DNA from: Rugamonas sp. A1-17
GTDB taxonomy: Bacteria > Pseudomonadota > Gammaproteobacteria > Burkholderiales > Burkholderiaceae_D
Reading direction: 5' to 3'
Assembly (NCBI GenBank): GCA_025548565.1
Contig: JAJLPB010000001.1
Span: 558,001 to 622,000, forward strand
DNA length: 64,000 bases
Shown piece by piece: positions 52,065-61,256 of the stretch (position 1 is the first letter of the stretch; the number at the start of each line of letters is the position of its first letter). A program made the translations under genes and the position numbers. The notes under the pieces were generated by a model. It saw only the letters and a program-made list of their open reading frames with translations. It was not told the origin of the DNA and did no database searches.

Positions 52065-52973
52065 CTAGGCCAACGGTAAAGGGGTCTGGCTGTTCAAAGT
52101 CGGAATCCTGGAAAATACCTCAGCCATGAAGTCCATAAACACGATCGCCCTCGTGGGAAGCAGTCTGTTTGCCACGTAGACGATCTGCACCGGGACCGGT
52201 GGAACAGCATGGTCGGTCAGGATGAACTGCAACTGACCGCTGTTCAGCCCATCCTCAAACAGCCATGCAGGTCCATGTCCTATGCCCAGACCCGCCGCGA
52301 CCATAGTGCTCACAGCGTCGGGAGAGTTTATTCTCAGCCTGCCTGAGACCGGAATTTCAGTATCCCGGAACCGCCAGGTCGCCCCGGACGAGAGCAAGGT
52401 ATAAATGACGCAGTCGTGGTCACGCAGGTCTTCCGGCGTCCGCGGGCTTCCGCGTTTGGCGAGGTAGTCCTTGCTGGCCACGAAGACGCGGTCATACCAT
52501 CCAAGTGGCCGCGCGCGCAAAGCACTGTCTTCCAGATGTCCGATGCGAATGGCGAGTTCGGTACCTTCGTTGACCAGGTCCACGTAGCGATCGTTAAGCT
52601 GCAGGTCCAGCGTCAACTGCGGATAGCGCTGCAAAAAAGCCGGCACGTGCGGCAACACGAACGCGCGCGCGAGCGCCGTTGGGCAGGCGACACGCAAGAG
52701 CCCCGATGGCTCGATGTTATTCCTGAACGACGATTCGGATTCATCGACCGCATCCAGGATGCGCCGGATGTCCACATAGTAGCGTTCACCCTCCGGCGTC
52801 AAAGACAACTTGCGAGTTGACCGGTGCAGCAGACGGGTCTGTAAATGATTTTCCAGCGCAGCCACATAGCGACTCACATTGGGTTGTCCCAAGCCCAGGT
52901 CGCGCCCTGCAGCGGAAAAGCTTCCGGTTTCTACCGCGCGGGCGAAGCATGTCATCAAAAGAAATCGGTCCAT
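52065..52973 (-). CDS. LysR family transcriptional regulator
   Basis: A 302-aa regulator: N-terminal winged HTH (FARAVETGSFSAAGRDLGLG, PNVSRYVAALENHLQTRLLH) and a full substrate-binding domain (LRVACPTALARAFVLPHVPA, EGTELAIRIG). It is close to the CrgA/DmlR-type branch. It is divergent from the SDR gene with 126 bp between, so it likely controls that gene and the GST behind it, in the usual LysR way. Confidence 0.93.
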   Translation of the reverse strand: MDRFLLMTCFARAVETGSFSAAGRDLGLGQPNVSRYVAALENHLQTRLLHRSTRKLSLTPEGERYYVDIRRILDAVDESESSFRNNIEPSGLLRVACPTALARAFVLPHVPAFLQRYPQLTLDLQLNDRYVDLVNEGTELAIRIGHLEDSALRARPLGWYDRVFVASKDYLAKRGSPRTPEDLRDHDCVIYTLLSSGATWRFRDTEIPVSGRLRINSPDAVSTMVAAGLGIGHGPAWLFEDGLNSGQLQFILTDHAVPPVPVQIVYVANRLLPTRAIVFMDFMAEVFSRIPTLNSQTPLPLA

Positions 52974-53099
52974 GCGATCACCATTATTTATGCAGTTTAA
53001 GCATGGATTATATGTGAAATCATAGTCTTATCTATTTTTTGGTATGAGTGCATGATGCTCTTCATCGACCAAGTCGGTCGTCATCTACAGGAGAAATCA

Positions 53100-53852
53100 A
53101 TGTCGCGCTTACAAGGAAAACGTACTCTTATCACTGGCGGCACCAGCGGTATCGGGCTGGAAACCGCGAAGCAATTTTTGGCCGAGGGTGCTCGCGTCAT
53201 CGTCACGGGCGTTAATCCCGAGTCGATCGCAAAAGCTAAAGCCGTACTGGGACCAGACGTTCTGGTGCTACGCGCCGACTCGGCCAGCGTTGCTGCGCAA
53301 AAGGAATTGGCACAAGCCGTCAAGGATCACTACGGCCAACTGGACGTCGCCTTCCTCAATGCCGGCGTATCGGTCTGGCAGCCCATCGAAGCATGGACGG
53401 AAGAGATGTTCGACCGTTCTTTCGACATCAACGTAAAGGGTCCGTACTTCTTGCTGCAGGCCCTGCTCCCGGTGTTCGCGAATCCTGCTTCTGTGGTGCT
53501 GACCACCTCCGTCAGCGCGCATGCCGGCGCAGACCGTTCGTCCGTATATGCGGCCACGAAGGCGGCCTTCCTGAATATGTCGAAGACCCTTTCGACTGAA
53601 TTGCTGGCACGCGGCATCCGTGTCAATGCAGTCAGCCCTGGACCGGTCGAGACGCCGCTGTACGACAAGCTCGGGATTCCGGACGCGTATCGGGATCAGG
53701 TCAATAAAGAAATTGCAGCGAGCATTCCGATGGGCCGCTTCGGCACGTCCGACGAGGTGGCTAAAGCGGTGCTCTATCTGGCGTCCGATGAGTCGCGCTG
53801 GACAGTGGGCTCTGAAATCGTCGTTGACGGCGGCCGTTTGTTGAACGGTTAA
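53100..53852 (+). CDS. SDR family oxidoreductase
   Basis: A 250-aa classical short-chain dehydrogenase: cofactor motif TGGTSGIG, FLNAG (variant of NNAG), catalytic Ser in TTSVSAHAG, YAATK (YxxxK), and SPGPVETPLY. The C-terminus ends GSEIVVDGGRLLNG. AGGAG precedes the ATG at 53100; an upstream GTG-frame start at 53052 is less likely. Divergent from the LysR gene. Confidence 0.92.
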   Translation: MSRLQGKRTLITGGTSGIGLETAKQFLAEGARVIVTGVNPESIAKAKAVLGPDVLVLRADSASVAAQKELAQAVKDHYGQLDVAFLNAGVSVWQPIEAWTEEMFDRSFDINVKGPYFLLQALLPVFANPASVVLTTSVSAHAGADRSSVYAATKAAFLNMSKTLSTELLARGIRVNAVSPGPVETPLYDKLGIPDAYRDQVNKEIAASIPMGRFGTSDEVAKAVLYLASDESRWTVGSEIVVDGGRLLNG

Positions 53853-53947
53853 GCGACAGAGCCCTTCGTCCAAATAGAGGAAACAGTGTGTGAGGACTCA
53901 ACGCGCCCTGTTTCCTTCCCTTAAATCATCCCGAATCTGACATCACT

Positions 53948-54619
53948 ATGACCGCACTTACCCTGATCAGTCACCCGCTGTGCCCCTTCGTCCAGCGCGC
54001 CGCCATCGTTCTTCTTGAAAAAGACGTTGCATTCGATAGGATAAATGTCGATTTGTCCTCGAAGCCAGACTGGTTCCTGGCAATATCGCCGACAGGCAAA
54101 GTGCCAGTGCTCAAGGTACGTCGGCCCAATGCGGCTGACGCCATGCTCTTCGAAAGCGTGGTCATCTGCGAATACCTCAACGAGACTCTAGGCGGCGCGC
54201 CGATGTACCCCTCTGATGCGTTGCTTCGGGCACAGCACCGTGCCTGGATTGAGTTTGCTTCCCAAACACTCGCCGAGGGCTGGCAGTTTCTGCACGCTCG
54301 CGACTCCTCAACAGCCGATGTCAAGCGTGCGGCATTTCGCGAACGGCTCGGCAAACTGGAGGCGGCTATCGGTGACGGGCCATTTTTTGCTGGCGCAGCG
54401 TTCGGCATGGTCGATGCGGTTTACGCTCCGCTCTTCCGCTACTTCGGGATCATCGACGCGAAGGTTGCGCAGCAGGTCTTCGACGGTCTACCACGCATTT
54501 CGGTTTGGCGTTCGGCACTGGCGGAGCGCGCAAGCGTGAAGGAGGCCGTAGTCGACGACTATGCCAATCTTTTCCTGACTCATCTCCGCCAACAAGAGGC
54601 ACTTATCGCAGCCACGTAG
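53948..54619 (+). CDS. Glutathione S-transferase family protein
   Basis: A 223-aa GST. The thioredoxin-like N-terminus has SHPLCPFVQRAAIVLLEK with a possible active-site Cys (CPFVQR, omega/lambda-like), SPTGKVPVLKV and ESVVICEYLNE (glutathione-binding ES pair). A helical C-terminal domain follows. It is 95 bp after the SDR gene on the same strand and probably co-transcribed. Confidence 0.9.
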   Translation: MTALTLISHPLCPFVQRAAIVLLEKDVAFDRINVDLSSKPDWFLAISPTGKVPVLKVRRPNAADAMLFESVVICEYLNETLGGAPMYPSDALLRAQHRAWIEFASQTLAEGWQFLHARDSSTADVKRAAFRERLGKLEAAIGDGPFFAGAAFGMVDAVYAPLFRYFGIIDAKVAQQVFDGLPRISVWRSALAERASVKEAVVDDYANLFLTHLRQQEALIAAT

Positions 54620-54832
54620 CAATCCACGTTGATTGCCTGCTTGCTTCGGCACCAGGTGCTTCACTGTCGGCGATGTCTGCTGCTGGGTCTGGGTTAGTAT
54701 TGATCACGGCTACTACTCTCATCCATTGGCAACATGCGGCGCCCGAACTTGGATTCAAGTTTATTCCACCATTTTCATTTGCCCATGCTGGCGAGAGACG
54801 TACATGCCGGAGGGGGGGCTGGTGGCGAGGAG

Positions 54833-56206
54833 TTACGCTTTGCCGATGACTACCAGCTTGCGGTTGGCGAATTCCTTTAGTCCGGATTCGCCCAGCTCAC
54901 GACCGTAACCGGAGCGCTTTATGCCGCCGAACGGCAGTTCCGGACGCGAGGTGGTTGCGGTATTGATGAACACCATACCGGTTTCGATGCGCGAGGCCAG
55001 TGCGCGCGCACGCGCGATGTTGGTCGAGAAGATCGAGCCACCCAGGCCGAATAACGAGTCGTTTGCCAGCGCGACAACCTCGTCATCGCTGTCAACCACA
55101 AAAATCTGCGCGACCGGACCGAAGAACTCCTCGTAGTACGCCGGGTTGTCCTTGGTGATGCAGGCCAGGATGGTGGGCTCGTAAAAGTAGCCGGTGCGTT
55201 CGGCGCGCTTGCCACCGGTCAGTAATTGCGCACCATGCTGCAGGGCTTGTTCGACCTGATTTGCCAGACCTTCCAGCGCCTCCGGCGACGACAATGGCCC
55301 GAGCAGCGTCTCCGGGGCCATGGGATCGCCCATCGGTGCGCCTTGCATGCCGGCGACAAAGGCCGCCACGAAGGCGTCTGCGACGTCGCGCTGGACGATG
55401 AAGCGCTTGGCAGCCGTGCACATCTGGCCGGCGTTGATCAGGCGCGACATCACGCCCTGTTGCACCGCCTTAGCAAGATCGGCGTCGTCCAGCACCACGA
55501 AGACGTCGCTGCCGCCCAGTTCCAGCGTGGATTTTTTCAACATCTCGGAAGCGCGCGCGCCGACCTTGCTGCCGGCGCCCTCCGAGCCGGTCAACGCGAC
55601 GCCCTGGATGCGATCGTCCCCGATCAGCTCGGCGATCCTGGTGGACGATACGAACAGATTGGTGGCGGCCCCTGCCGGCGCGCTGGCCTGCATCACCAAG
55701 CGCTCAAACAGGGCGGCGCATTGCGGCACGATGCTGGCGTGCTTGAACATCACAGGGTTGCCCAGCGCAAGAGCCGGCGCCACAACGCGCGTCAGTTGGT
55801 AGATCGGGAAATTCCATGGCTCGACCGCCAGCAGCACGCCTATCGGATGGTATTCCACCCAACCTTCGCCAACGTCGGTCTGCACCAATTGCGGCATGAG
55901 CAGTTCGGCGGCATTGTTGGCGTAGTAATGGGCGATCCAGGCACACAGATCGACCTCCATCCGCCCCTGGGCGACCGGCTTGCCCATTTCCAGCGCCATT
56001 GTTTGCGCCAGACTGTCGCGGTTCTCGGTGAGTATCTCCGACAGCCTGGCCAGCACCGCCAGCCGCGGCTCGATGTTGCCCTGTGACCAGCTGGAATGGT
56101 AGAGCGCGTCGGCGGTTGCCAACGCGGTGTCGACTTCGGCTGCCGTGTGTTCGGCAAAGGTCTGGATCGTTTGCTCGGTGAACGGGTTAAGTGTTCTGTA
56201 TGCCAT
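54833..56206 (-). CDS. NAD(P)-dependent aldehyde dehydrogenase (succinate-semialdehyde type)
   Basis: A 457-aa ALDH. Motifs: VEPWNFPIYQLTRVVAPALA, cofactor LTGSEGAGSKVG, catalytic Glu in LELGGSDVFVVLDDAD, nucleophile Cys263 in INAGQMCTAAKRF, and PFGGIKRSGYGRELG. It resembles the YneI/Sad-type semialdehyde dehydrogenases. The start at 56206 has GGAGC upstream; a frame to 56236 is less likely. It is the last gene of the AraC-linked minus-strand operon. Confidence 0.92.
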   Translation of the reverse strand: MAYRTLNPFTEQTIQTFAEHTAAEVDTALATADALYHSSWSQGNIEPRLAVLARLSEILTENRDSLAQTMALEMGKPVAQGRMEVDLCAWIAHYYANNAAELLMPQLVQTDVGEGWVEYHPIGVLLAVEPWNFPIYQLTRVVAPALALGNPVMFKHASIVPQCAALFERLVMQASAPAGAATNLFVSSTRIAELIGDDRIQGVALTGSEGAGSKVGARASEMLKKSTLELGGSDVFVVLDDADLAKAVQQGVMSRLINAGQMCTAAKRFIVQRDVADAFVAAFVAGMQGAPMGDPMAPETLLGPLSSPEALEGLANQVEQALQHGAQLLTGGKRAERTGYFYEPTILACITKDNPAYYEEFFGPVAQIFVVDSDDEVVALANDSLFGLGGSIFSTNIARARALASRIETGMVFINTATTSRPELPFGGIKRSGYGRELGESGLKEFANRKLVVIGKA

Positions 56207-56284
56207 GGTTGCTCCGTGGGTGAACGATGGCCGCAAAGCGCGGCCATCGGGTCGAACAGTGAAGAAGATGCCGCGCCGGTGCTG

Positions 56285-56992
56285 TTAGCCCAGCATGCCC
56301 AGGTATAGCGGCGGCGTGGCCGTCAGGCCGACGTGGACGTTGCGGGTCACGTCGTCGGCCAGAACTTCGGCTTGCCCGCCCTCCAGCGCGGCCAGCGTCA
56401 TCCGCGCCACGTCGTCAGGGGAGGCTTTGGCGCCCGGCACGCCGCGTGCCATGTCGGTGTCCATGAAGGCGACATGCAGCGACAGCACCGCAGTCCCTTG
56501 CGCCGCCAATTCCTGGCGCATCGCATTGCTCAAGGCCCATGCGGCCGATTTTGAGGCGCTGTATGTGCCGGTCACCCCCGGCAGCGTGGCCCAGCTCAGC
56601 GCCGAGATCACGTTGACGATGGCGCTTTCGCCGCTGGCGGCCAGCGTCGGTGCGAACGCCTGCGCCATGCGCAGCGGGCCGATCGCGTTGACCTCGAACT
56701 GCTGGCGCAGCGCGTCGATGGCGCCGGCGTCCAGCACCGGGCCGGAGCCTCCGATGCCGGCGTTGTTGATCAACAGCGTCACGTCGCCCAGTTGCCGGGC
56801 TAGTGCTGCGATCTGCTCGGGGCGGGTGACGTCCAGCTGCACCGGCACTACGCCGGGTACCGTGATGTCCGATGGGGTGCGAGCGGCGGCGTAGACCTTA
56901 GTGGCGCCGGCGGCCAGCAGCGCGCGCACGAAGGCTGCGCCCAGTCCGCGATTGGCGCCGGTGACCAGCGCGATGGAACCTTGGATTTTCAT
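56285..56992 (-). CDS. SDR family oxidoreductase
   Basis: A 235-aa SDR: VTGANRGLGAAFVRALLAAG, LDVTRPEQ, INNAGIGGSG, the active site region VISALSWATLPGVTGTYSAS with YSASK, and HVAFMDTDMARGV. It lies 25 bp after yciI-like gene and 78 bp before the ALDH gene. Substrate unknown. Confidence 0.92.
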   Translation of the reverse strand: MKIQGSIALVTGANRGLGAAFVRALLAAGATKVYAAARTPSDITVPGVVPVQLDVTRPEQIAALARQLGDVTLLINNAGIGGSGPVLDAGAIDALRQQFEVNAIGPLRMAQAFAPTLAASGESAIVNVISALSWATLPGVTGTYSASKSAAWALSNAMRQELAAQGTAVLSLHVAFMDTDMARGVPGAKASPDDVARMTLAALEGGQAEVLADDVTRNVHVGLTATPPLYLGMLG

Positions 56993-57017
56993 AGGATGAC
57001 TTGCTCTATAGTTGGGT

Positions 57018-57314
57018 TCAGGAACGCGATGCCAGATGCAGCATCACGTAGTGTTCGTAGTGGCCGACACCGTTTTTGACGACCGGGTCCTGCGACGTGA
57101 ACGATGCGATGTCCTCATCGTCGGCAATCTGGTACAACGACACGCCGTAGCCGCCAGTGTCTTCGATCACCGGACCGTGGGCGACGATCACGTTTTTCGC
57201 CAGCAGGCCGTTGAGAAACTCGCCGTGCTGTTTCATCCACGTCAGCTCATCGGTCGACATGGTGGTGAGAAAGTCCGCGCGTGGCGGGATGAATTTGCAG
57301 AGGTAGTATTTCAT
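57018..57314 (-). CDS. YciI family protein
   Basis: A 98-aa ferredoxin-like fold protein (MKYYLCKFIPPRADFLTTMS, HGEFLNGLLAKNVIVAHGPV, ASFTSQDPVV). The YCII-type family has a His-Asp pair used in some dehalogenase-like or dioxygenase-like enzymes. Its ATG overlaps the crotonase gene stop (ATGA type, 4 bp), so it is translationally coupled. Confidence 0.85.
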   Translation of the reverse strand: MKYYLCKFIPPRADFLTTMSTDELTWMKQHGEFLNGLLAKNVIVAHGPVIEDTGGYGVSLYQIADDEDIASFTSQDPVVKNGVGHYEHYVMLHLASRS

Positions 57315-58276
57315 TTTCTAGCCTTGTCGTTTACTTGCAATTGTTTGTTTCCTTCGCCGACGTAACGCCCCATATTGCTTTCCACCTTTTCCAGCCCAAC
57401 TTCCTGGTACAGCCTGCCGAACACGGGCAGGCGTTGCTGCAAACCCGGCCACGCCAGCGATTTGGTGAACGCCGTATACGAGGCCATTCGTTCGGCTTCC
57501 TTGGGAAACACCATCTCGTTGATGCGCTGCTTAGTGGTCACCAGCGCAGTCTTGTCGAATGACGCCAGCCGATCGGCCAGCCGGTCCACGAAGCCGTCGA
57601 GCTGGGCGTCCGGCAGCGCGCGGGTGACCCAGCCGTATTTCTCGGCAAGCTCGGCGCTGTAGTCGTCGCTACTCAGGAACGCTTCAAGCGCTCGGTCACG
57701 GCCCGCGAGCTGGGCCAGCATGTCAGTGCCGCCACCGCCGGGGAACAGGCCAATGCCCACTTCCGGCTGGTCGAAGATCGCCTTTTCCTTGCTGGCGTAA
57801 CGCAGGTCGAACGCCAGCGCCAGTTCGTTGCCGCCCCCCTGGGTGCGTCCGCGTATCGATGCGATGCTGATAAACGGCGCGTTCGACAGGTTGGTGATCA
57901 GCTCCACCCAGAGCGGACGGTTGCCGGCGCCATGCTGGCCGAGGAAGGCGGGGAACTGGTTGGTGTCGAAGTGGTTGTAGAAGTAGCCTTTGGTGTCGCT
58001 GACGAAGATCACCACCTTGACCTGCTCGTCTTTGCTGAGGGACTTTACCGCTTCATTCAGGCCGGCGATGGTGTCGGGAACAATAAAGTTGATCGGGGCG
58101 TTGGAGAAATGCACCTTGGCGATCGCCCCTGAAAGGCGCTCCACGCGGATGGTGCTTTGGGCTGTGGCTTGCGCAGCTTTTGAACTCTCGGCCGGTGCGG
58201 TCTGTTGCGCTTGCGCGCCATGGAACGACAGCATGCCCGATACCACGGCGGCGACCATCAATTTGATTGGTTTCAT
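57311..58276 (-). CDS. Enoyl-CoA hydratase/isomerase family protein with signal peptide
   Basis: A 321-aa crotonase-fold protein that begins with an apparent Sec signal (MKPIKLMVAAVVSGMLSFHG, cleavage after AQA). The crotonase core shows SIRGRTQGGGNELALAFDLR (oxyanion hole GG), FDQPEVGIGLFPGGGGTDML and GWVTRALPDAQLDG. Cytosolic CoA enzymes do not normally carry signal peptides, so either export to the periplasm or use as a non-CoA crotonase fold is implied. An upstream Met at 58309 would add 11 residues and overlap the NTF2-like gene. Part of the six-gene operon. Confidence 0.82.
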   Translation of the reverse strand: MKPIKLMVAAVVSGMLSFHGAQAQQTAPAESSKAAQATAQSTIRVERLSGAIAKVHFSNAPINFIVPDTIAGLNEAVKSLSKDEQVKVVIFVSDTKGYFYNHFDTNQFPAFLGQHGAGNRPLWVELITNLSNAPFISIASIRGRTQGGGNELALAFDLRYASKEKAIFDQPEVGIGLFPGGGGTDMLAQLAGRDRALEAFLSSDDYSAELAEKYGWVTRALPDAQLDGFVDRLADRLASFDKTALVTTKQRINEMVFPKEAERMASYTAFTKSLAWPGLQQRLPVFGRLYQEVGLEKVESNMGRYVGEGNKQLQVNDKARK

Positions 58277-58305
58277 ATGCACTTTCTGTGGAAGTCTTGG
58301 GGCGT

Positions 58306-58755
58306 TCACGCAGCAGCCTGGCCGGCGGCGAGGCGTTTGCCGGCTTCGGTGGCCAGGGTCAGCACCGCGCTGGCCGGACGCATCATGACCATGAAATCGG
58401 TGATCTTGCCGTCTTGGTTAAACTCCACCAAGTCGACGCCGAACACGGTGTCTTGGCCGACGCGCGCACTGAATTCCAGCACATACCCGGTGGCGCTGCC
58501 GAAGTGGCGCAGGTAGGTAAAGTCCTGCATCACGGCGAACACCGCGCGCAGGATGGCGACCATGGTGTCCTTGCCATGATAGGCATCAATCGAGGCCGGG
58601 TTGCGGAACACCACGTCGTCCGTCAGCAGAGCTGGCAGGCTGTTCCAGTCGGACGCCGCCACGATGCGGTGCCACTCGGCCAGCCCATTCTGCGCTGCCA
58701 TGTGCGGGATGCCGGTCCGGAAGTCGGGCGCAGTATGCGGTTTCAGTTCACTCAT
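58306..58755 (-). CDS. NTF2/SnoaL-like family protein
   Basis: A 149-aa cone-shaped alpha+beta barrel protein: LAEWHRIVAASDWNSLPALL, DDVVFRNPAS, YHGKDTMVAILRAVFAVM, and VDLVEFNQDGKITDFMVMMR. Such proteins act as small isomerases, hydrolases or binding proteins. No catalytic set is obvious. It is 71 bp after the first SDR gene and 29 bp before the crotonase gene. Confidence 0.85.
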   Translation of the reverse strand: MSELKPHTAPDFRTGIPHMAAQNGLAEWHRIVAASDWNSLPALLTDDVVFRNPASIDAYHGKDTMVAILRAVFAVMQDFTYLRHFGSATGYVLEFSARVGQDTVFGVDLVEFNQDGKITDFMVMMRPASAVLTLATEAGKRLAAGQAAA

Positions 58756-58826
58756 TTCAATCTCCGATAGGGAAGTGGGCGCGCCGGTTGCGGCGGGGCG
58801 GCCGCTGCCGGCGCATGGCGCGGCTT

Positions 58827-59633
58827 TTACGCCGCGGTCTTGACGCTCTTGATGATCGAACCCTCGAACATTTTCGGCGCGTAGGTCTGCAGGAATACGA
58901 TCATTCCGGTCATCTTGCCCACCGGGTTGCTGAACTTCGGCTCCCTGGTCTCGATGATCTTGCCGATGGTGCTGATGACCGCATCAGGCGCTTCGGCATC
59001 GTCGATGCCTTTCTGGGTGGCGGCGCGCACCTGTTTGCGATAGCTGTCGTAATCGGCGATATTGCCGCCGGTCGACGACACGGCGTTGTCACCGAGGTTG
59101 GTCTTGAACCATACCGGTTCCACCACGCTGACCTTGATGTTGAAGTCGTTCAGCTCGAAACGCAGCGCCTTGAAATAGCCCTCGACGGCGTGTTTCGAGG
59201 CCGAGTAATACGACAGGTTTGGCGGGCCGATCAGGCCGACAATCGAGCTGACCGTGATGATCTGGCCGCTTTTCTGCTTGCGGAAATACGGCAGCAGGGC
59301 ATTGGTCACCTTGACGGTGCCCCAGAAATTGGTCTCGAACTGCTGGCGGCCCACCTCTATCGGTGTTTCTTCGGCGATACCCGTCACCATGTAGCCGGCG
59401 TTGTTGACCAGGACGTCCAGGTGGCGGATGTGGGTAAACAACTCATTGGTGAACGACGCGATGGAGGTGTCATCGTCGAGGTCCAGGCGTAGCAGCTTAA
59501 ACGGCACGCCGCGCGCATATTTTTCCGGTTGGCGCGAGGTGCCAATCACGGTATAGCCTTCCAGATGGAGTTTGGTGGCGAGCATCAAGCCGAAACCGGA
59601 CGATGCGCCGGTGATCAAGACAGTTTTTTTCAT
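58827..59633 (-). CDS. SDR family oxidoreductase
   Basis: A 268-aa SDR: VLITGASSGFGLMLATKLHL, LDLDDD, VNNAGYM, catalytic ITVSSIVGLIG and YSASKHAVEGYFKALRFEL. It belongs to the YxxxK classical group with a longer C-terminus. The start MKKTVLIT at 59633 is the family start; the frame is open further. It is the first gene of the minus-strand operon and faces the AraC gene across the boxed operator. Confidence 0.92.
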   Translation of the reverse strand: MKKTVLITGASSGFGLMLATKLHLEGYTVIGTSRQPEKYARGVPFKLLRLDLDDDTSIASFTNELFTHIRHLDVLVNNAGYMVTGIAEETPIEVGRQQFETNFWGTVKVTNALLPYFRKQKSGQIITVSSIVGLIGPPNLSYYSASKHAVEGYFKALRFELNDFNIKVSVVEPVWFKTNLGDNAVSSTGGNIADYDSYRKQVRAATQKGIDDAEAPDAVISTIGKIIETREPKFSNPVGKMTGMIVFLQTYAPKMFEGSIIKSVKTAA

Positions 59634-59749
59634 AGTGGTACCCCGTAGTGGAAAGGTGATCGATGACGTCGGGGCGCACATCATTTGTTTGCGCTCCCAA
59701 CCATTGCCATCACTTTGCCTGCAAGTCACGCCACTATCACTAGCGGAAC

Positions 59750-59831
59750 GCGCCAATGTAATGGCGTAATGCGCCAATCACACGCCACCCCATATTGGCG
59801 CGTTATGCGGTTGCGATGGCATGATTGGCGC
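59750..59831. promoter_or_regulatory. Four-box inverted operator between AraC gene and divergent operon
   Basis: GCGCCAAT occurs at 59750 and 59771, and its inverse ATTGGCGC at 59794 and 59824. Start-to-start spacings are 21, 23 and 30 bp, all near whole helical turns. The fourth box lies 15 bp before the araC-type start codon. The arrangement suggests binding of a dimeric or looping regulator on one DNA face, most likely the adjacent AraC protein (inference). Confidence 0.65.
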
Positions 59832-59845
59832 GCTACACTCGACCG

Positions 59846-60910
59846 ATGAAGACGAACAAACTCTCCCCAACGGGTGGCCGCCAGGTCCGCGCACTCGACT
59901 ATGCAATCTGGCCGGGCTGGCGCCTGCTGATGCAGGACGCAGGGATCGCCGCATCGCCTGTGCTGCGCCGAGCGCAGCTTCCGGGCGACTTGTTCGCACG
60001 CCAGAACGTGCGGCTGGACCCGGACAGTTTCTTCAGGCTGTGGTCGGCAATCGACGCCGAGGCCGCCTACATCGACGCTGAACTGCCGGCGGCGTTGCAG
60101 ATCGCCAAGGTGATGTCGTCGGACTGGTTCGATCCGGAACTCTTTGCTGCCCTGTGCAGTGCCAACCTGGCCGGCGCGCTTGAGCGGATCGCCAAATATG
60201 TCAAGCTGATCGCGCCGATGATCATCCGGATCGAGCGGGCGGCCGCGCACACCACGGTCAGCATCGATTTCATGGACCACACTTTGCCGCCGCCGCAAGT
60301 CTTCCTGGCGTTCAAAGTGGTATTTTTCGTGCAACTGGCGCGCTTGGCGACGCGCAGCGTCGTCCAGCCGTTGCGCGTCAGCTGGCCGCTCGCTGCCGAT
60401 GACCCACCATTCGCGGCGATGGCCTACCAACAGTATTTTGGGGTGGCCGTCACGGATAACCAGCTGGCTACGCTGGTGCTGGCCAATGAGGACATGGATC
60501 GGCCGTTTCTGACAGAGAACCATAAAATGTGGTTATTCTTCGAGCCCTCGTTGCGTCAGCGACTTGCTGATCTGGACAAGACGGCCGGCATGGTCGAAAG
60601 GGTGCGCAGCACGCTGCTGGAGGGGCTGCCGGCTGGTGATGTCTCGATGCAATCGGTCAGCCGCAAGCTGGCCGTTAGCATGCGCACGCTTCAGCGCCGG
60701 CTTCAGGATGAGGGAACCTCGTTCCAGCAAACTCTTGACGCGCTGCGTGAGTCTCTTGCGAATCACTATCTGCGTCATACCGAGATGTCGAGCGCTGAAA
60801 TTTCGTTTTTGCTGGGGTTTGAGGACTCTAACTCTTTTGCAAGGGCGTTCCAATCCTGGACTGGCAAGACACCGCAAACTGCACGCCAACAAGCTGATGT
60901 TACCGTGTGA
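59846..60910 (+). CDS. AraC family transcriptional regulator
   Basis: A 354-aa regulator with an N-terminal ligand domain of the Arabinose_bd type (PF12625; DYAIWPGWRLLMQDAGIA, FFRLWSAI) and a C-terminal double HTH (SVSRKLAVSMRTLQRRLQDE, SAEISFLLGFEDSNSFARAF). OruR/MmsR-like layout. The ATG at 59846 is preferred; an in-frame TTG at 59825 lies within box four. It is divergent from the six-gene operon. Confidence 0.92.
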   Translation: MKTNKLSPTGGRQVRALDYAIWPGWRLLMQDAGIAASPVLRRAQLPGDLFARQNVRLDPDSFFRLWSAIDAEAAYIDAELPAALQIAKVMSSDWFDPELFAALCSANLAGALERIAKYVKLIAPMIIRIERAAAHTTVSIDFMDHTLPPPQVFLAFKVVFFVQLARLATRSVVQPLRVSWPLAADDPPFAAMAYQQYFGVAVTDNQLATLVLANEDMDRPFLTENHKMWLFFEPSLRQRLADLDKTAGMVERVRSTLLEGLPAGDVSMQSVSRKLAVSMRTLQRRLQDEGTSFQQTLDALRESLANHYLRHTEMSSAEISFLLGFEDSNSFARAFQSWTGKTPQTARQQADVTV

Positions 60911-61156
60911 GTGAAAGCTGCCTTCCTGCAAGGCGGCTTACCGGAAAAGGCATTCCTCCCGATAGTCCGGTTAGGGGGCGGGAACAGACGTTAGTTAGTC
61001 TCATAGGTTCTCTGCAGCATTGACAGAAGAGGAATTTTTTAGCGACAGGTTCCATAGGGGAAAATGTGGAATCCAGCCGTTTTCCTATTCACATTTTGTC
61101 GGTACTTTTTTATGAAAATTTGCAATACGCACTGTACCTAAAGGCTGTATTCAAAA
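60911..61156. other. Intergenic, nothing recognised
   Basis: After the AraC stop comes a weak GC hairpin (GCTGCCTT with complement) and then AT-rich sequence leading to the DR3 repeat. No gene is supported. Confidence 0.6.
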
Positions 61157-61256
61157 TTCGATTCCGGCAAACGCACCAGAACACAGCAGTAAAAAGATAT
61201 CAAGAAGTCGAAAAACCCGCTTCCTCCCTAGGAGAAGCGGGGTTTTTTGTTGTCGG
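61157..61256 (+). repeat. Direct repeat DR3: displaced tRNA-Thr 3' end plus terminator
   Basis: TTCGATTCCGGCAAACGCAC, CAGAACACAGCAGTAAAAAG and a terminator with GCTTCCTCCCTAGGAGAAGC, ending TTGTTGTC. Two base changes from DR2 in the tRNA part. It ends cassette 2 and starts the hipBA cassette. Confidence 0.85.

Larger units (their letters stand above)
51926..61181. mobile_element. tRNA-Thr-linked cassette 2 (LysR, AraC and detoxification-like genes)
   Basis: About 9.3 kb between DR2 and DR3, filled with regulators and oxidoreductases rather than core genes. No integrase or transposase was seen. The limits rest on the direct repeats. Confidence 0.55.
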
